This document shows, piece by piece, positions 1-10,372 of a DNA stretch of 64,000 bases. Origin of the DNA: Glebionis coronaria (Eukaryota > Streptophyta > Magnoliopsida > Asterales > Asteraceae). Every line of letters starts with the position of its first letter. The stretch's first letter is position 1. Position numbers and translations under genes: made by a program. The notes beneath the pieces were generated by a model. That model worked only from the letters and a program-made list of their open reading frames with translations, did no database searches and was not told the DNA's origin. The stretch covers positions 204,534,271 to 204,598,270 of the forward strand of contig CM046875.1 of assembly GCA_025667525.1 (NCBI GenBank), read 5' to 3'.

Positions 1-7
1 GAAATCA

Positions 8-3000
8 ATGAACGAGGCTTGGGCCATAATTGAAAACAAGGCTAAAGTGCAAACCAAGAGTGTTAGGGCTACTATGGCAAGTGCTAGTACTAGTAATAAT
101 GAGGTGACTAATCAAATTAAGGAGCTTACTTCAATTGTGAAACACCTTGTTTTAAGAGATAACCCTCCCACTACACATGTGAATGCCGTGAAAGAAAATT
201 GTGAAACGTGTGAGACTTGTGGAGGACCGCATTCTTACTTTTATTGTGACAAGGTTTACAATAATCAACAAGAAGTTTATGCTTATAATAACAATGAAAA
301 TGAGCGGATTCATTTCAAACCAAATGTTGATGTTAACCATTTGTCTTACAAGTCTAATAACTATTTGGCTCCCCCGGGTTTTGTAGCACCACAAAGACCA
401 CCCCCACCCGCCCAACATAGGAACCAAGGTCCTCAACGGGGTAATTTTCAAGGAAACTCTAATCAACGGGGTTTTAATCAAAATCAAGGGAATTTTCAAG
501 GGCAAAACCAAGGGTTCAATAACCAAAATCAAGGATTTAATAACCAAGGTTTTCAAAATCAAGGATTTAATCAAGGTTATAATCAATATCAAAACCAAGG
601 TTTTCCTAATCAAGGTTTTAACAATCAAGGGTATAATAAAATGAACATGCATAACCCTCAAATGGACTTGGTTCTACAAAAATTGACCGACCATGAACGA
701 ATTATGAGAGAAATGCAAGAATCGACCGATAAGAAATTTTTGACTATGCTTCAAAACCTTCGTCCCCAAGGTGCCCTCCCTTCGAACACCGTGACCAATC
801 CTAGGGCTAATGTTAATGCTATCACTACTAGGAGCGGTAAGACCACCGTAGAACCTTCCTATCCCCCACCTAACCAAGCACCCGAGATACCTTCTTCTTC
901 GACACAACCTCCTTCTTCTTCCACTTGTGACATACCACCCGTTATGCATTCGTCTACACCTTATGTTCCACCGATACCTAAATTTTCTACCACACCTTCG
1001 GTTCCCAAACTGGTTCCTTCACCTTCCATTTCTATTCCTCCTCCTCCACCAAAGGATGCGAGTGAGCAATCCACTCCAAAGCCTTCATCTCAATCCAATA
1101 TACCTTATCCCTCAAGGTTGCGGAAAGAGAAATTGAAGAATAAGGATGATATTCAAGTTTCGAACTTCCTAAAAATGTTCAAACAATTGAATTTTAATAT
1201 CACCTTTGCCGAGGCGCTCGCTCACATGCCTAAGTACGCTAAAATGTTTAAGGATCTTTTAAGTGATAAGGAAAAGTTGCTTGATATTGCCAATACCCAA
1301 TTGAATGAGAATTGTTCCGTGGTTCTTTTGAGAAAATTACCAGTTAAGTTAGGAGATCCCGGTCGATTCCTTATTCCTTGTAATTTTACGGGTATTGAGA
1401 ATTGTATGGCCTTGGCGGATCTCGGAGCGAGTATCAATATTATGCCATTGTCCATGTGGAAACAATTATCTTTACCCGAGCTAGTCCCCACTCGTATGAC
1501 ATTGGAATTAGCTAACCGTACGGTTGCTTATCCGGTGGGGATAGCCGAGGATGTTTTTGTAGGAGTCGACAAATTCACTTTTCCCGCCGATTTCGTCGTA
1601 GTCGACTATGAGATGGATCCCCGTGTTCCCTTAATTGTGGGACGACCCTTCTTAAGAACCGGGTGTACATTAATTGATGTAGCCGCGGGTGAGCTTATCA
1701 TGAGGGTCAGGGATGACAAAATCGTCTTTAACATGGGTAAACTTTCCAAACTTTCCGATGAGCCCGAATCCGTGAATTACATCGATGTGATCGACGAAGC
1801 ATGCGAAGAACATTTTCACGAGGCTTATACGAGCGGGATTTATCCTTTACCTCATGTTGAGACCGTAGCTTATATTGCTCCTTCATTGACTCCATTTGGA
1901 GAAAGTGACTTTCTTTTACAAGAATTTGAAGCGAGTTTAGGGGATGTGGATTTAAAATATGAAGATTCTCCCACCGATTGGGAAGAAGACATTCGTACCA
2001 TTGAGAGACTTCTCAATGAGGACCATATTTCTCCACCTACTCCTAAGGAAGTTACAAACGATGATCCTAATTTGACTAAGCCTTCCACCGACAATCCACC
2101 AGATTTAGAGCTTAAGGATTTACCGTCACATTTAGAGTACGTTTTCTTAGAGGAGGATAATAAGTTACCCGTCATTATTGCTAAGGACTTAAAAGAAGAA
2201 GAAAAATCCCGACTTATCGATGTGCTTAAGAATCATAAGAAAGCAATTGCTTGGAAAATCTCTGACATTCGCGGAATTGATCCTAATTTTTGTACTCATA
2301 AAGTTCTCATGGAAGATGACTTTAAACCCACAATCCAAAATCAAAGAAGGGTTAATCCAAAAATTCATGAAGTCATTAAGAAAGAAGTTATCAAACTTCT
2401 CGATGCCAGAATGATTTACCCTATCTCGGATTCGCCATGGGTTAGTCCCGTCCATTGTGTGCCTCAGAGAGGCGGAATCACCGTTGTTCCCAATGAAAAC
2501 AACAAGTTGATTCCTACTCGACTCGTAACGGGTTGGCGAGTTTGCATAGACTATCGTAAGCTCAATGATGCCACTCGTAAGGATCATTTCCTTCTTCCTT
2601 TCATGGATCAAATGGTCGAGCGTTTAGCGGGCAATGATTTCTATTGTTTCTTAGATGGTTTTTCCGGATATTTTCAAATCCCTATTGATCCAAAAGACCA
2701 AGAGAAAACCACATTCACTTGTCCCTATGGAACATTTGCTTACAAACGAATGCCTTTCGGCTTATGTAATGATCTCGGGACTTTCCAAAGGTGTATGATG
2801 GCGATATTTCATGACATGGTTGAAGAAACTATGGAAGTCTTTATGGACGATTTCTCGGTCTATGGTGATTCTTTCTCTTCTTGCCTTGCTAATTTAGAAC
2901 GTATGCTTAAAAGGTGTGAAGACACTCGTCTCGTTCTTAATTGGGAAAAATGCCATTTCATGGTAAAAGAAGGCATCGTCCTCGGTCATAAAATTTCCAA

Positions 3001-3502
3001 AGCCGGTATCGATGTCGACCGTGCTAAATTTGACGTCATTGCTAAGTTACCTCCACCTACCACCGTCAAAGGAGTTAGAAGTTTTTTAGGCCATGCGGGA
3101 TTTTATCGATGTTTCATCCAAGATTTCTCGAAAATAGCTCGTCCAATGACTCATCTCTTAGAAAAAGATGCTCCTTTCATCTTCTCTCAAGAATGTCTCG
3201 ACTCTTTCGAACTTCTTAAAGGTAAATTAACTAAGGCACCGGTCTTAGTCTCTCCAAATTGGGAGTTACCTTTCGAGCTCATGTGCGATGCTAGTGATTT
3301 CGCGGTAGGAGCGATTTTAGGTCAACGAGTTATCCAACCCATTCATTATGCTAGTAAGACAATGACGGGGGCTCAATTGCATTATACCACTACTGAAAAA
3401 GAGCTTTTAGCCGTAGTGTATGCTTTTGAGAAATTCCGCCCCTATCTTGTGCTTTCCACCACCATCGTTTACACCGACCATTCCGCCTTGAAATACTTTT
3501 GA
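8..3502 (+). CDS. gag-pol: Athila-type Gag-protease-RT-RNase H polyprotein, 5'-partial
   Basis: The frame is already open at the window edge, so the Met at 8 is internal and not a start. The first residues match the C-terminal end of the Gag domain (compare the NEAxxIIENxxKV motif in element E). In order follow a CX2CX3HX4C knuckle (about residues 67-82), an Asn/Gln/Gly-rich stretch (about 135-220), a Pro/Ser-rich linker, protease with an intact DLGAS active site (about 470-474), RT with the [12 protein letters not shown] block (about 909-924) and FMDD (about 945-948), and the start of RNase H with [10 protein letters not shown] (about 1090). It ends early because one nucleotide is missing near 3498 compared with element E; the remaining RNase H continues in another frame. 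Product would be cytoplasmic capsid and replication enzymes. Identification as an Athila polyprotein is secure. Confidence 0.92.
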   Translation: MNEAWAIIENKAKVQTKSVRATMASASTSNNEVTNQIKELTSIVKHLVLRDNPPTTHVNAVKENCETCETCGGPHSYFYCDKVYNNQQEVYAYNNNENERIHFKPNVDVNHLSYKSNNYLAPPGFVAPQRPPPPAQHRNQGPQRGNFQGNSNQRGFNQNQGNFQGQNQGFNNQNQGFNNQGFQNQGFNQGYNQYQNQGFPNQGFNNQGYNKMNMHNPQMDLVLQKLTDHERIMREMQESTDKKFLTMLQNLRPQGALPSNTVTNPRANVNAITTRSGKTTVEPSYPPPNQAPEIPSSSTQPPSSSTCDIPPVMHSSTPYVPPIPKFSTTPSVPKLVPSPSISIPPPPPKDASEQSTPKPSSQSNIPYPSRLRKEKLKNKDDIQVSNFLKMFKQLNFNITFAEALAHMPKYAKMFKDLLSDKEKLLDIANTQLNENCSVVLLRKLPVKLGDPGRFLIPCNFTGIENCMALADLGASINIMPLSMWKQLSLPELVPTRMTLELANRTVAYPVGIAEDVFVGVDKFTFPADFVVVDYEMDPRVPLIVGRPFLRTGCTLIDVAAGELIMRVRDDKIVFNMGKLSKLSDEPESVNYIDVIDEACEEHFHEAYTSGIYPLPHVETVAYIAPSLTPFGESDFLLQEFEASLGDVDLKYEDSPTDWEEDIRTIERLLNEDHISPPTPKEVTNDDPNLTKPSTDNPPDLELKDLPSHLEYVFLEEDNKLPVIIAKDLKEEEKSRLIDVLKNHKKAIAWKISDIRGIDPNFCTHKVLMEDDFKPTIQNQRRVNPKIHEVIKKEVIKLLDARMIYPISDSPWVSPVHCVPQRGGITVVPNENNKLIPTRLVTGWRVCIDYRKLNDATRKDHFLLPFMDQMVERLAGNDFYCFLDGFSGYFQIPIDPKDQEKTTFTCPYGTFAYKRMPFGLCNDLGTFQRCMMAIFHDMVEETMEVFMDDFSVYGDSFSSCLANLERMLKRCEDTRLVLNWEKCHFMVKEGIVLGHKISKAGIDVDRAKFDVIAKLPPPTTVKGVRSFLGHAGFYRCFIQDFSKIARPMTHLLEKDAPFIFSQECLDSFELLKGKLTKAPVLVSPNWELPFELMCDASDFAVGAILGQRVIQPIHYASKTMTGAQLHYTTTEKELLAVVYAFEKFRPYLVLSTTIVYTDHSALKYF

Positions 3503-3819
3503 CCAAGCAAGATGCTAAACCGAGACTCCTTCGTTGGGTTTTGCTCCTACAAGAATTTAAAATCGAAATTCGTGATAAAAAGGGAGAGGAAAACCTGGCC
3601 GCGGATCATCTTAGTAGACTTGAGGATCCTTACCAAGGGGAATCTCCAAATCAAGAGATTAATGAATCCTTTCCCCTTGAGACCTTAATGTCTATTAATT
3701 CCAATCTTGATGATACCCCATGGTTTGCGGACATTGCAAACTATTTGGCGGGTGGTGTTCTTATCGAAGGGTTATCGTCCCAACAAAAGAAAAAATTCTT
3801 CAAGGACGTTAAAACGTAA
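3499..3819 (+). pseudogene. RNase H C-terminus and linker to integrase, element A
   Basis: This is the frame-shifted continuation of the polyprotein that stops at 3502. It carries the conserved end of Ty3 RNase H ([18 protein letters not shown], then [11 protein letters not shown]) and the linker towards integrase. It ends at a TAA at 3817-3819, exactly where the homologous element E has a Phe codon before the YFWDDPYLF motif; the reading frame then continues in register to integrase. One frameshift and one stop therefore separate this fragment from its neighbours. It has no independent start signal. Confidence 0.85.
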
Positions 3820-3852
3820 TATTGGGACGACCCTTATCTTTTCAAGCAATGT

Positions 3853-5005
3853 GTGGATTTAATCATTCGAAGATGTGTTGATGGGCCGGCGGCTTTACAA
3901 ATCCTTGAAGCTTGCCATAAAGGACCCACCGGTGGTCACTTTGGTCCTAATTACACTGCTAAAAAAGTTTTCGACTCCGGATTCTATTGGCCCTCCATTT
4001 ATCATGATGCACATGAAATGGTTAAGCATTGTGATGCTTGCAAAAGACAAGGCAAGATCACACATAAAGATGAGATGCCTCAAAACTTCATCCAAGAGTG
4101 TGAAATCTTTGACGTATGGGGCATCGACTTTATGGGGCCATTTCCATCATCCAAAGGAAACAAGTACATCTTCGTAGCCGTTGACTACGTATCAAAATGG
4201 GTTGAAGCAAAGGCTTTACCTACTAACGATGCGAGGGTGGTTGTTAACTTCTTGAAACAATTGTTTGCTCGATTCGGTGTGCCTCATGCTATTATTAGTG
4301 ATCGCGGGACTCATTTTTGCAATGATCAATTTGCACGAGTCATGGCTAAGTATGGTGTCAATCACCGACTTTCCACCGCGTATCATCCTCAAACTAATGG
4401 ACAAGCCGAGGTTTCCAACCGTGGTCTTAAGAGAATCTTAGAGCGAACCGTGGGAGAGCATCGTGCCTCATGGGCCGATAAATTAGATGATGCTTTGTGG
4501 GCTTTCCGTACCGCTTATAAGACACCTATAGGTTGTACCCCTTATCGCCTTGTGTACGGAAAGGCGTGCCACCTCCCCATTGGGTTGGATCATAAGGCTT
4601 ATTGGGCCTTGAAATGGGTTAATTTTGACATAAACAAAGCCGGTGATCATAGGAAAATCCAAATCAATGAACTCAATGAACATAGGAATGAGGCTTATGA
4701 AAATTCATTAATCTACAAGGAGAATACTAAGCTCATTCATGATTCCAAGATTAAAAACCGAGAGTTCCATGTTGGTGACCAAGTTTTACTTTTTAACTCT
4801 CGGTTGAAAATCTTTTCGGGTAAACTTAAGAGCCGTTGGTCCGGTCCATTCACCGTGGCCCAAGTCTTCCCTTATGGCACCATTGAGTTAATCCCAACCA
4901 AATGGGCCCAACTTTAAGGTGAATGGCCAACGGGTTAAGTTGTACTATGGAGAGGACATCTCTCATGAGATGATTCCATCCCTCTCCACATTTCCCTTAA
5001 AATAA
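3853..5005 (+). pseudogene. int: Athila integrase, element A
   Basis: Integrase joins the cDNA ends to target DNA in the nucleus. Visible parts: the HHCC zinc-binding region (CHKGPTGGH near the start, then CDAC about 60 residues later), then the DDE core with Asp in WGIDFMGPF, Asp in IISDRGTHF and Glu in GQAEVSNR, then a C-terminal segment ending in a GPF-type motif ([14 protein letters not shown]). The open frame runs 3853-4917. A shift near 4885-4895 moves the last about 40 residues ([18 protein letters not shown]) to another frame that stops at 5003-5005. No chromodomain is present, as expected for Athila. Confidence 0.9.
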
Positions 5006-6941
5006 TTCAGGAAATCGAGTCGAGCTAGAGACTCGTGATAAATAAATCAAGCATCGTATAACTAGGTTAGATTTTTTCCTTTACCATCCTTTCCACCCTT
5101 TTTCACCTTCATCCATTTCCGCCAATAAGTGTAGGGGGAGCCAAGTAGATTGTTTGCGTGTTGTGATGTTGTGCAGGGACATGTGCTTTGATGATCCACT
5201 TTTGGTACTTTTGACGCGACCCGTGATCCCGTGTACCCGGTTCTATTAAAACTATTGTGATTCATACATGTATGTAAATAAAACGAATAAATGTAATCAC
5301 TTTAGTTGTCCCTTCCTTAGCTCGATTTTAAACAACGTACTCAATGTCCTAAGTGTAGGGGAGTTTATTCTCCCACATGCTTAAACATTGAGGACACTGT
5401 TTATATTAAGTGTAGGGGGGACTTCTATCGAATTTTAGTGTGCTTTTCCATGAATTTGACCCCATTTAACCGGAAAATTTAAAATTTTTTCAACGTTTTT
5501 CAAAATTTTGATCTATTTTGGCCTAGTAGTATTTTCATTTATTTTCCTTCCTTTTGTCATCGCATCGTAATAATTTCCATTTCAAGAATAAAGTCAAAAA
5601 ATAAATAAATGAATAAAATGGTTTTAACAAATTTAGATATGTTTGATATATTAGACCCGGCGTGAATATTTTGACTCAACCCGAGTTTACTTATCCAAGT
5701 TTACTCTAGCTATTATCCTTAACCATATGGACCTTAATTGGTTTATTAGGCTAAGCATCCACGAGTCTCATTCCTTGAGATTTTAAATTGTGGAGAACGA
5801 GAGATGATAGAGTTGATAATAAGTTTTAAGGTTAATTTTTGCTTATATGGTTTTTGTGGCTCTTTCTTCCCGCTTGCATATTTAATTGCTTAATAAATGA
5901 GGATTCTTGCGGTGTAGATTCGATATCTTAACTCTTAGCCAAATCTTTATTCTCCTTGTAATTAAAGCATGAACACATTGAGGGTGCCAGCGTTGTGGAC
6001 TTCCGACTAAGGTGGCTCATAACCACTAAGTAGGAGGTATTCAGACCATGGGACCACGGGATTTGGCCTACTATATATATCATAAATAAAGAAAGAATAA
6101 GATTAAAACATGACCTCAAGGAGCCTTAGGGTGTGGGGCATGTAGCATGAACCTTGTTATTAGAGCCTTAGGGTGTATGGCATGGTAAGTGTTGAATAAA
6201 CATTGATCAATAAAATCAATTCCCTCGTTTGTCGTTGAAGGAGCCTTAGGGTGTGGACAATAGACGGGGAGCATTTTTACATCTTAAAGAGCCTAAGGGT
6301 ATATGATGTGAATTTGCTAAACTCCACATAAAGTCTAAATGACTTTGGAGGAATAATTAATAAGTAGTACTATTCGGCCAAATTTTGGGTCCGGGAATTT
6401 ATTCCCCAAATCGTGTTAAATCATCTTTGATGTGGGCTTACTTTAGTGACAACGTTTTTGAGGACGAGGTTAGGTTTTGAGTGTCGGGTTTGCACCGTTT
6501 GGCCGTCCTTTTTGGAATAATAACTATCAAATAAGTCAAATGAGCCTACGGGTGAATGACAATCAACAAAATCTAGAGATACAAAGTAGGAATTGGAGAA
6601 AGAGTATTACACAATTATCTTATATGAGTGGGATTTAACTTGAGGACTTATGGTAAACAATGATCACGTTTTTAAGCTTGGTATGGGGAACGTAAAACTT
6701 GAGGGTGATTAATATTCATGACACCAAAGCCCTAATTTAAGTCTTAGATTTCTTTACAAGTTCCTTCCATCAAATAATTTCCAAGTTAATAAATTGTTAT
6801 AACTTTTATTTCTTTTAAAGCTTTTATCTTTTCATCATAGTAGTAGTAGTAATAGTAATAAAGGCCGAGATGGATTAATTATGAGAGAAATGTAACTTAA
6901 TGCTTTAAAACTATGCATTGCATGGGGTCATTGTAATGGTC
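5006..6941 (+). other. Non-coding 3' region of element A
   Basis: About 1.9 kb between integrase and the 3' LTR with no credible ORF. It holds three AAGTGTAGGGG-type G-tracts (5127-5138, 5351-5361, 5408-5420), a near-perfect hairpin 5384-5401 between the last two, a conserved block around 5745-5815 shared with elements C and E (contains ACGAGAGATGATAGAG), and at least four degenerate copies of GAGCCTTAGGGTGT (6119-6300). In some Athila elements an env-like gene lies here; I see none. The sharing with C and E suggests cis-acting function, which is inference. Confidence 0.7.
5351..5420 (+). other. Twin G-tract and hairpin module, element A
   Basis: AAGTGTAGGGG at 5351-5361 and AAGTGTAGGGGGG at 5408-5420 flank AACATTG-AGGA-CACTGTT (5384-5401), a 7-bp inverted repeat with one mismatch. 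The same layout is present in C (15676-15743) and E (32585-32651). The tracts resemble the polypurine tract proper at 6942-6955, so they could act as extra plus-strand primers. Confidence 0.6.
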
Positions 6942-6955
6942 AAGTGTAGGGGATT
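6942..6955 (+). other. Polypurine tract of element A
   Basis: AAGTGTAGGGGATT directly precedes the 3' LTR. The same sequence sits at the corresponding place in element C on the other strand (14031-14044). It would prime plus-strand cDNA synthesis. Confidence 0.75.
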
Positions 6956-8092
6956 TAATAAGTGTGTAAACACTTATCCTTTTGCCACTAAAATCAAGGG
7001 AAAACAAGACCTAATCATGTGTTTTATATCGTAAAAGTCGGAATCACGCGTGGTTTTGTGTTTTTGTGTTTAAATAGGTACAAATGATCAAAAGAAAAGA
7101 AAACACGGGATTTCACAGTCAAATGTTGAAGAAAAGTCCAAGGAAGAGACAAAGACAAAGTTGAAAGACCAAAAGTGTGCCAAGATCACGAAAACCGTCA
7201 AAATCAACATGGAATTCAAGAAATGATCAAGGAAGCCGAAATCGAGCTCGACTTTAGCGGATTTAATCCTTTTGAATATTTTTGGGCTTTGTGGGTCCCA
7301 CATTTTCTTAATGGGCCCACAAGCCCATTTAACAAATTTGCTATCTTACCATGGATAAAAGGCCACGGATTGTGTAAGGCCCAAAGATCAAAAGTGACGG
7401 ATTCAATGGTTATTGGGCCAAAGCCCATGATTGATATTGGGACGAATGAAAAGACTGAGTGAATTAACTTTTCACTTCATTGTTTGCCTGGTCAATGAAA
7501 TGGTCAACTCTCACAAACGTAACATCCCCCAGTCCAACCTACCTCCCACGTGTTACACCAATATCCTCACCCCAACATACCAAATAAATAAATAACTTTT
7601 TACCCACAGCCCCACTTTATTTACGTTACAACCAAAGTTTTCACCTACCATCTTCTTCTCCCCACAAAATACGCTCCTTCCCACAGTTACCATCTCAAAC
7701 CCTAATTATTCACCAACACAAATTAACCATGAAATATTGGGGGTTTTACCCAATTCGTATGATTCCCACGGATTGGGATTAAATCCGCATAGTTTTTGGA
7801 TCATGCACTCACTTGTGGTCCTCTCCTCTCATCCTGACGTGGCCAATCCTTGTGATTTGATTGGCTCACACACCTCTCCACCACCAAACTCCCCAATCAG
7901 AGAAGTCCACATCACCAATCAACTAGCACAACAAACACATCTCTTGCCAGCATGGCAATCCGTGTGTCCTATAATTCATTCTCCACCGCAAGATTGAAGA
8001 AATTGAAGAGAGAGAAGAAGAAAGATGGATTCTACGGATCAGATTGAATGCTTACTATGGAAGCTATCAAGAGGGTTTCCAAGGGGTTTGCC

Positions 8093-8100
8093 TATAAAAA
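8093..8100 (+). promoter_or_regulatory. TATA box in LTR of A
   Basis: TATAAAAA in the context GCCTATAAAAACCC. The identical 14-mer is found on the minus strand in the LTR of element B (23439-23452), supporting a conserved core promoter for the genomic transcript. Confidence 0.65.
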
Positions 8101-9238
8101 CCCCTTTATATCTGTAATTTTGTGTGCTTTTCCTTTAGTTTAATTGTTGTTTCTGAAAAAATAGAATTAGGGTTTTATGTAATTTCTTTTTAAATCAAGT
8201 ATTGTAATCCGAATTTAATTAATGAAATTTTAAAGTTTCTGTTTACTTTTTGTCTCGTTTAAAATTATTGCATAATTATCTTGAATTTATTTTCAATTAA
8301 ATAATTATTAAATTAAAGAGATAGCAATAATTTCCCCTACTAGGAAATTATATATATAAAAAAATAGCTCTGTTTTGGTTCGTTTGGATGTTTTATGGTA
8401 CGATGATGATGATATTGGGTTAAATACGGTGGTGGTTGATCGCTTGTTTTCGAATAACAAGGTGGCTCAGCGCCAACCTTCTACTCAGAGGTTTTCATCA
8501 CTAGGTTTGTCTTTCTTTTTATTTTACTGTTAAGTTTTAATATCTGCTATAGTTTTGATAATAGTAGATCTGCTTGTTTAATTGGTTATTTGGTTCATTT
8601 CGTGGGTCTTTATCTGTTTAATGTTAGTTACTGTTTAAACTTTTGTTTACTTTTCATTTTCGGTTTAGTCAAATTTGGTTTTGAAAGTGTAATGGGTATC
8701 TGTTCAGTTAAGTTATTTAGTTTGGTTCTTGACTGTTTATTTTGATTCTAGTTTAAATAGATTGTTGTTTCTGCATATTTAAATTGCTCGCTGGATCTGC
8801 TTTAGGTTTGTTTAAATTTTGATATATCTGCTTAGCTTTTAATTGTTTGGAATTCAGTTTGGTTTTCATTTCTTTATTTTAAGTAGTTATTATTTAGTCT
8901 CTGTTAGATTATTGGTTATTGTAATTTGGCTTATTTTGGTTGAGTTTACTTTTGCTTATTTTAATTGTTGCTTATCTGTTTATATGCTAGTTTTATAAAC
9001 TACTTATTTGGCTTATCTGTTTTGTTGATTTTCCGATTTATACTTTTAGCTTATTTGGTTTTGGTAATATTTGCTTTAAATTTGTAACTGCTTATTACTT
9101 ATCAGCTTAATTGGTTTGCCTGCTTATTGGTTAACTGGTTAGTTTTTTTTTTAAGTATTGTTACATATAAACACTCAGACCCTATTGGTCTAACCATGTT
9201 AAAAATCCAAAAATATTATTATCAAAAATTTGTCTCCG

Positions 9239-9301
9239 CCTTGGTTCGAACACTGGACCTCCTGTCCAGGAACCATACAACCCAACCGTCTGCTCTAGAC
9301 C
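9239..9301 (-). other. tRNA-like / SINE-like segment, antisense in LTR of A
   Basis: Read on the minus strand it has an A-box-like TAGAGCAGACGGTTGG, a hairpin CTGGAC-AGGAG-GTCCAG and a B-box-like GTGTTCGAACC in the right order. It does not close a full acceptor stem, so it is not a functional tRNA gene. It may be a tRNA-derived SINE or a chance resemblance. Confidence 0.4.
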
Positions 9302-9786
9302 GTTTCTTGTGTTTGTTAACTTAGGATTTAATTAATATAGCACTTATTTCCATTGTCAGATTTTAATTAGTAGATTAAATACACATTTCTATTTCATTTA
9401 AGTAAAAGTTTTATTTCATTTTCTTTAATTCAGTTTTTTTATAAAATATAAAAAAGATAAAAAAATATTTTATTTCAATTACTTTAATTAATTTACTTTA
9501 GTTTTCAATATAAAATTAGTCTAAAAATAGTTTCATTAAAAAGTCTTTATTAAAATTTAGATTTAAGTTTTAAAATTAGTTTTAATTAAAATTGGTTTAA
9601 ATTAGATTTTTGAATTAGTTTAAAATAGCTTTCTTTTAATTAAATAGTTTTTTTAATTAGTTTAAAATTTCCAAAAGATTTAGTCACCATAAACAAAGTT
9701 AAGTCTTACGTTTAACCGGAAATCAAATTCGAGTCGAGTCGAGGAAAAACGAACTTAATTGAACAAAAATACCTAGTATTACCGGT

Positions 9787-10372
9787 TTGCCACTGTTAAG
9801 GGGTGTTTGGTTCGGACCAGTTCAAGGGGTTCCGGGTCCGGTTCACGACATGTCTAAATTAAATACATGGGTCTGGTTCATGACTAAAATATGTACAAGT
9901 ATTTTTTTTACAAGTATTTATTTTAACAAGATATTAAATTAACTAAACATGACATGTAATTAATTTAATTAAATCATGGACTTAGGTTAATTATTATTTA
10001 GTAAATAATACATGTTTTAACCTAAGTAATTATTTATTTAATTTAGACTATAATATTAATTAATTATTAAGACATGAAATATAATTAATTAATAAACATG
10101 ACTTAGGTTATAATTAATATAATATTAATACATCTTTTAACCTAAGTATTTTATACACCTTAATTGAATTAAATCATGCTTATATTTAATTAAATCATAT
10201 AACCTATAGTTTTATTTATTAACACGATATTATTAATAAACTATACTATAATCACATGACTTATGTTGTTTAATCAGTAAACTTAAGCTTATATTATTAG
10301 CTTATTAATTCAGCTTAATTCTAAATATGGAAACTTTCTAATTTAGGAAACTTACTATTTTTAGGAAACTTA
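9787..10372 (+). repeat. Diverged Tekay-type LTR fragment
   Basis: Aligns by eye, with many differences, to the left-middle part of the Tk 3' LTR (about 50590-51320): CGGGTCCGGTTCA, then paired blocks of ACATGACTTAGGTT and TTTTAACCTAAGTA, then GGAAACTTTCTA repeats. The right end of the Tk 5' LTR (24389-24974) is almost identical to the Tk 3' LTR, whereas this piece is much more diverged. It therefore probably belongs to another, older element. Element A lies on its left and truncated element B on its right. Confidence 0.65.

Larger units (their letters stand above)
1..9781 (+). mobile_element. Element A: Athila-type Ty3/gypsy retrotransposon, 5' end outside window
   Basis: A plus-strand LTR retrotransposon enters the window inside gag and ends with its 3' LTR at 9781. 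The order is Gag, protease, RT, RNase H, integrase, a long non-coding 3' region, polypurine tract and 3' LTR. The RT (FMDD catalytic box) and the DLGAS-type protease are characteristic of the Athila lineage. There is no recognisable env-like ORF behind integrase, where some Athila elements carry one. Sequence after 9781 (CCGGT...) would be the right target duplication, but the left copy lies outside the window. At least one frameshift, one stop and a second frameshift break the polyprotein, so this copy is not autonomous now. Confidence 0.93.
6956..9781 (+). repeat. 3' LTR of element A (TAATAAG...TATTA)
   Basis: Starts TAATAAGTGTG after the polypurine tract and ends CCTAGTATTA, matching both edges of the C and G LTRs, whose borders are fixed by target duplications. 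Length is about 2.8 kb. An 8-bp hairpin with a 4-nt loop lies at 6958-6977. A TATA box is at 8093, so U3 is about 1.1 kb. Downstream is a long T-rich stretch with many GCTTATT motifs and an antisense tRNA-like segment near 9240-9300. Short ORFs inside (for example 7737-7997) show no domain and are not called. Confidence 0.85.

Noticed and set aside
152..661. Long minus-strand frame opposite gag of A
   Set aside because: Shadow of the low-complexity Asn/Gln codons on the other strand.
7175..7462. A 95-codon frame in the LTR of A
   Set aside because: U3 sequence of the LTR; a similar stretch in the B LTR (around 24120-24270) does not keep the frame.
9787..10372. The missing left part of the Tk 5' LTR
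   Set aside because: Too diverged from the Tk 3' LTR compared with the near-identical 586-bp right part, so it is probably from another element.
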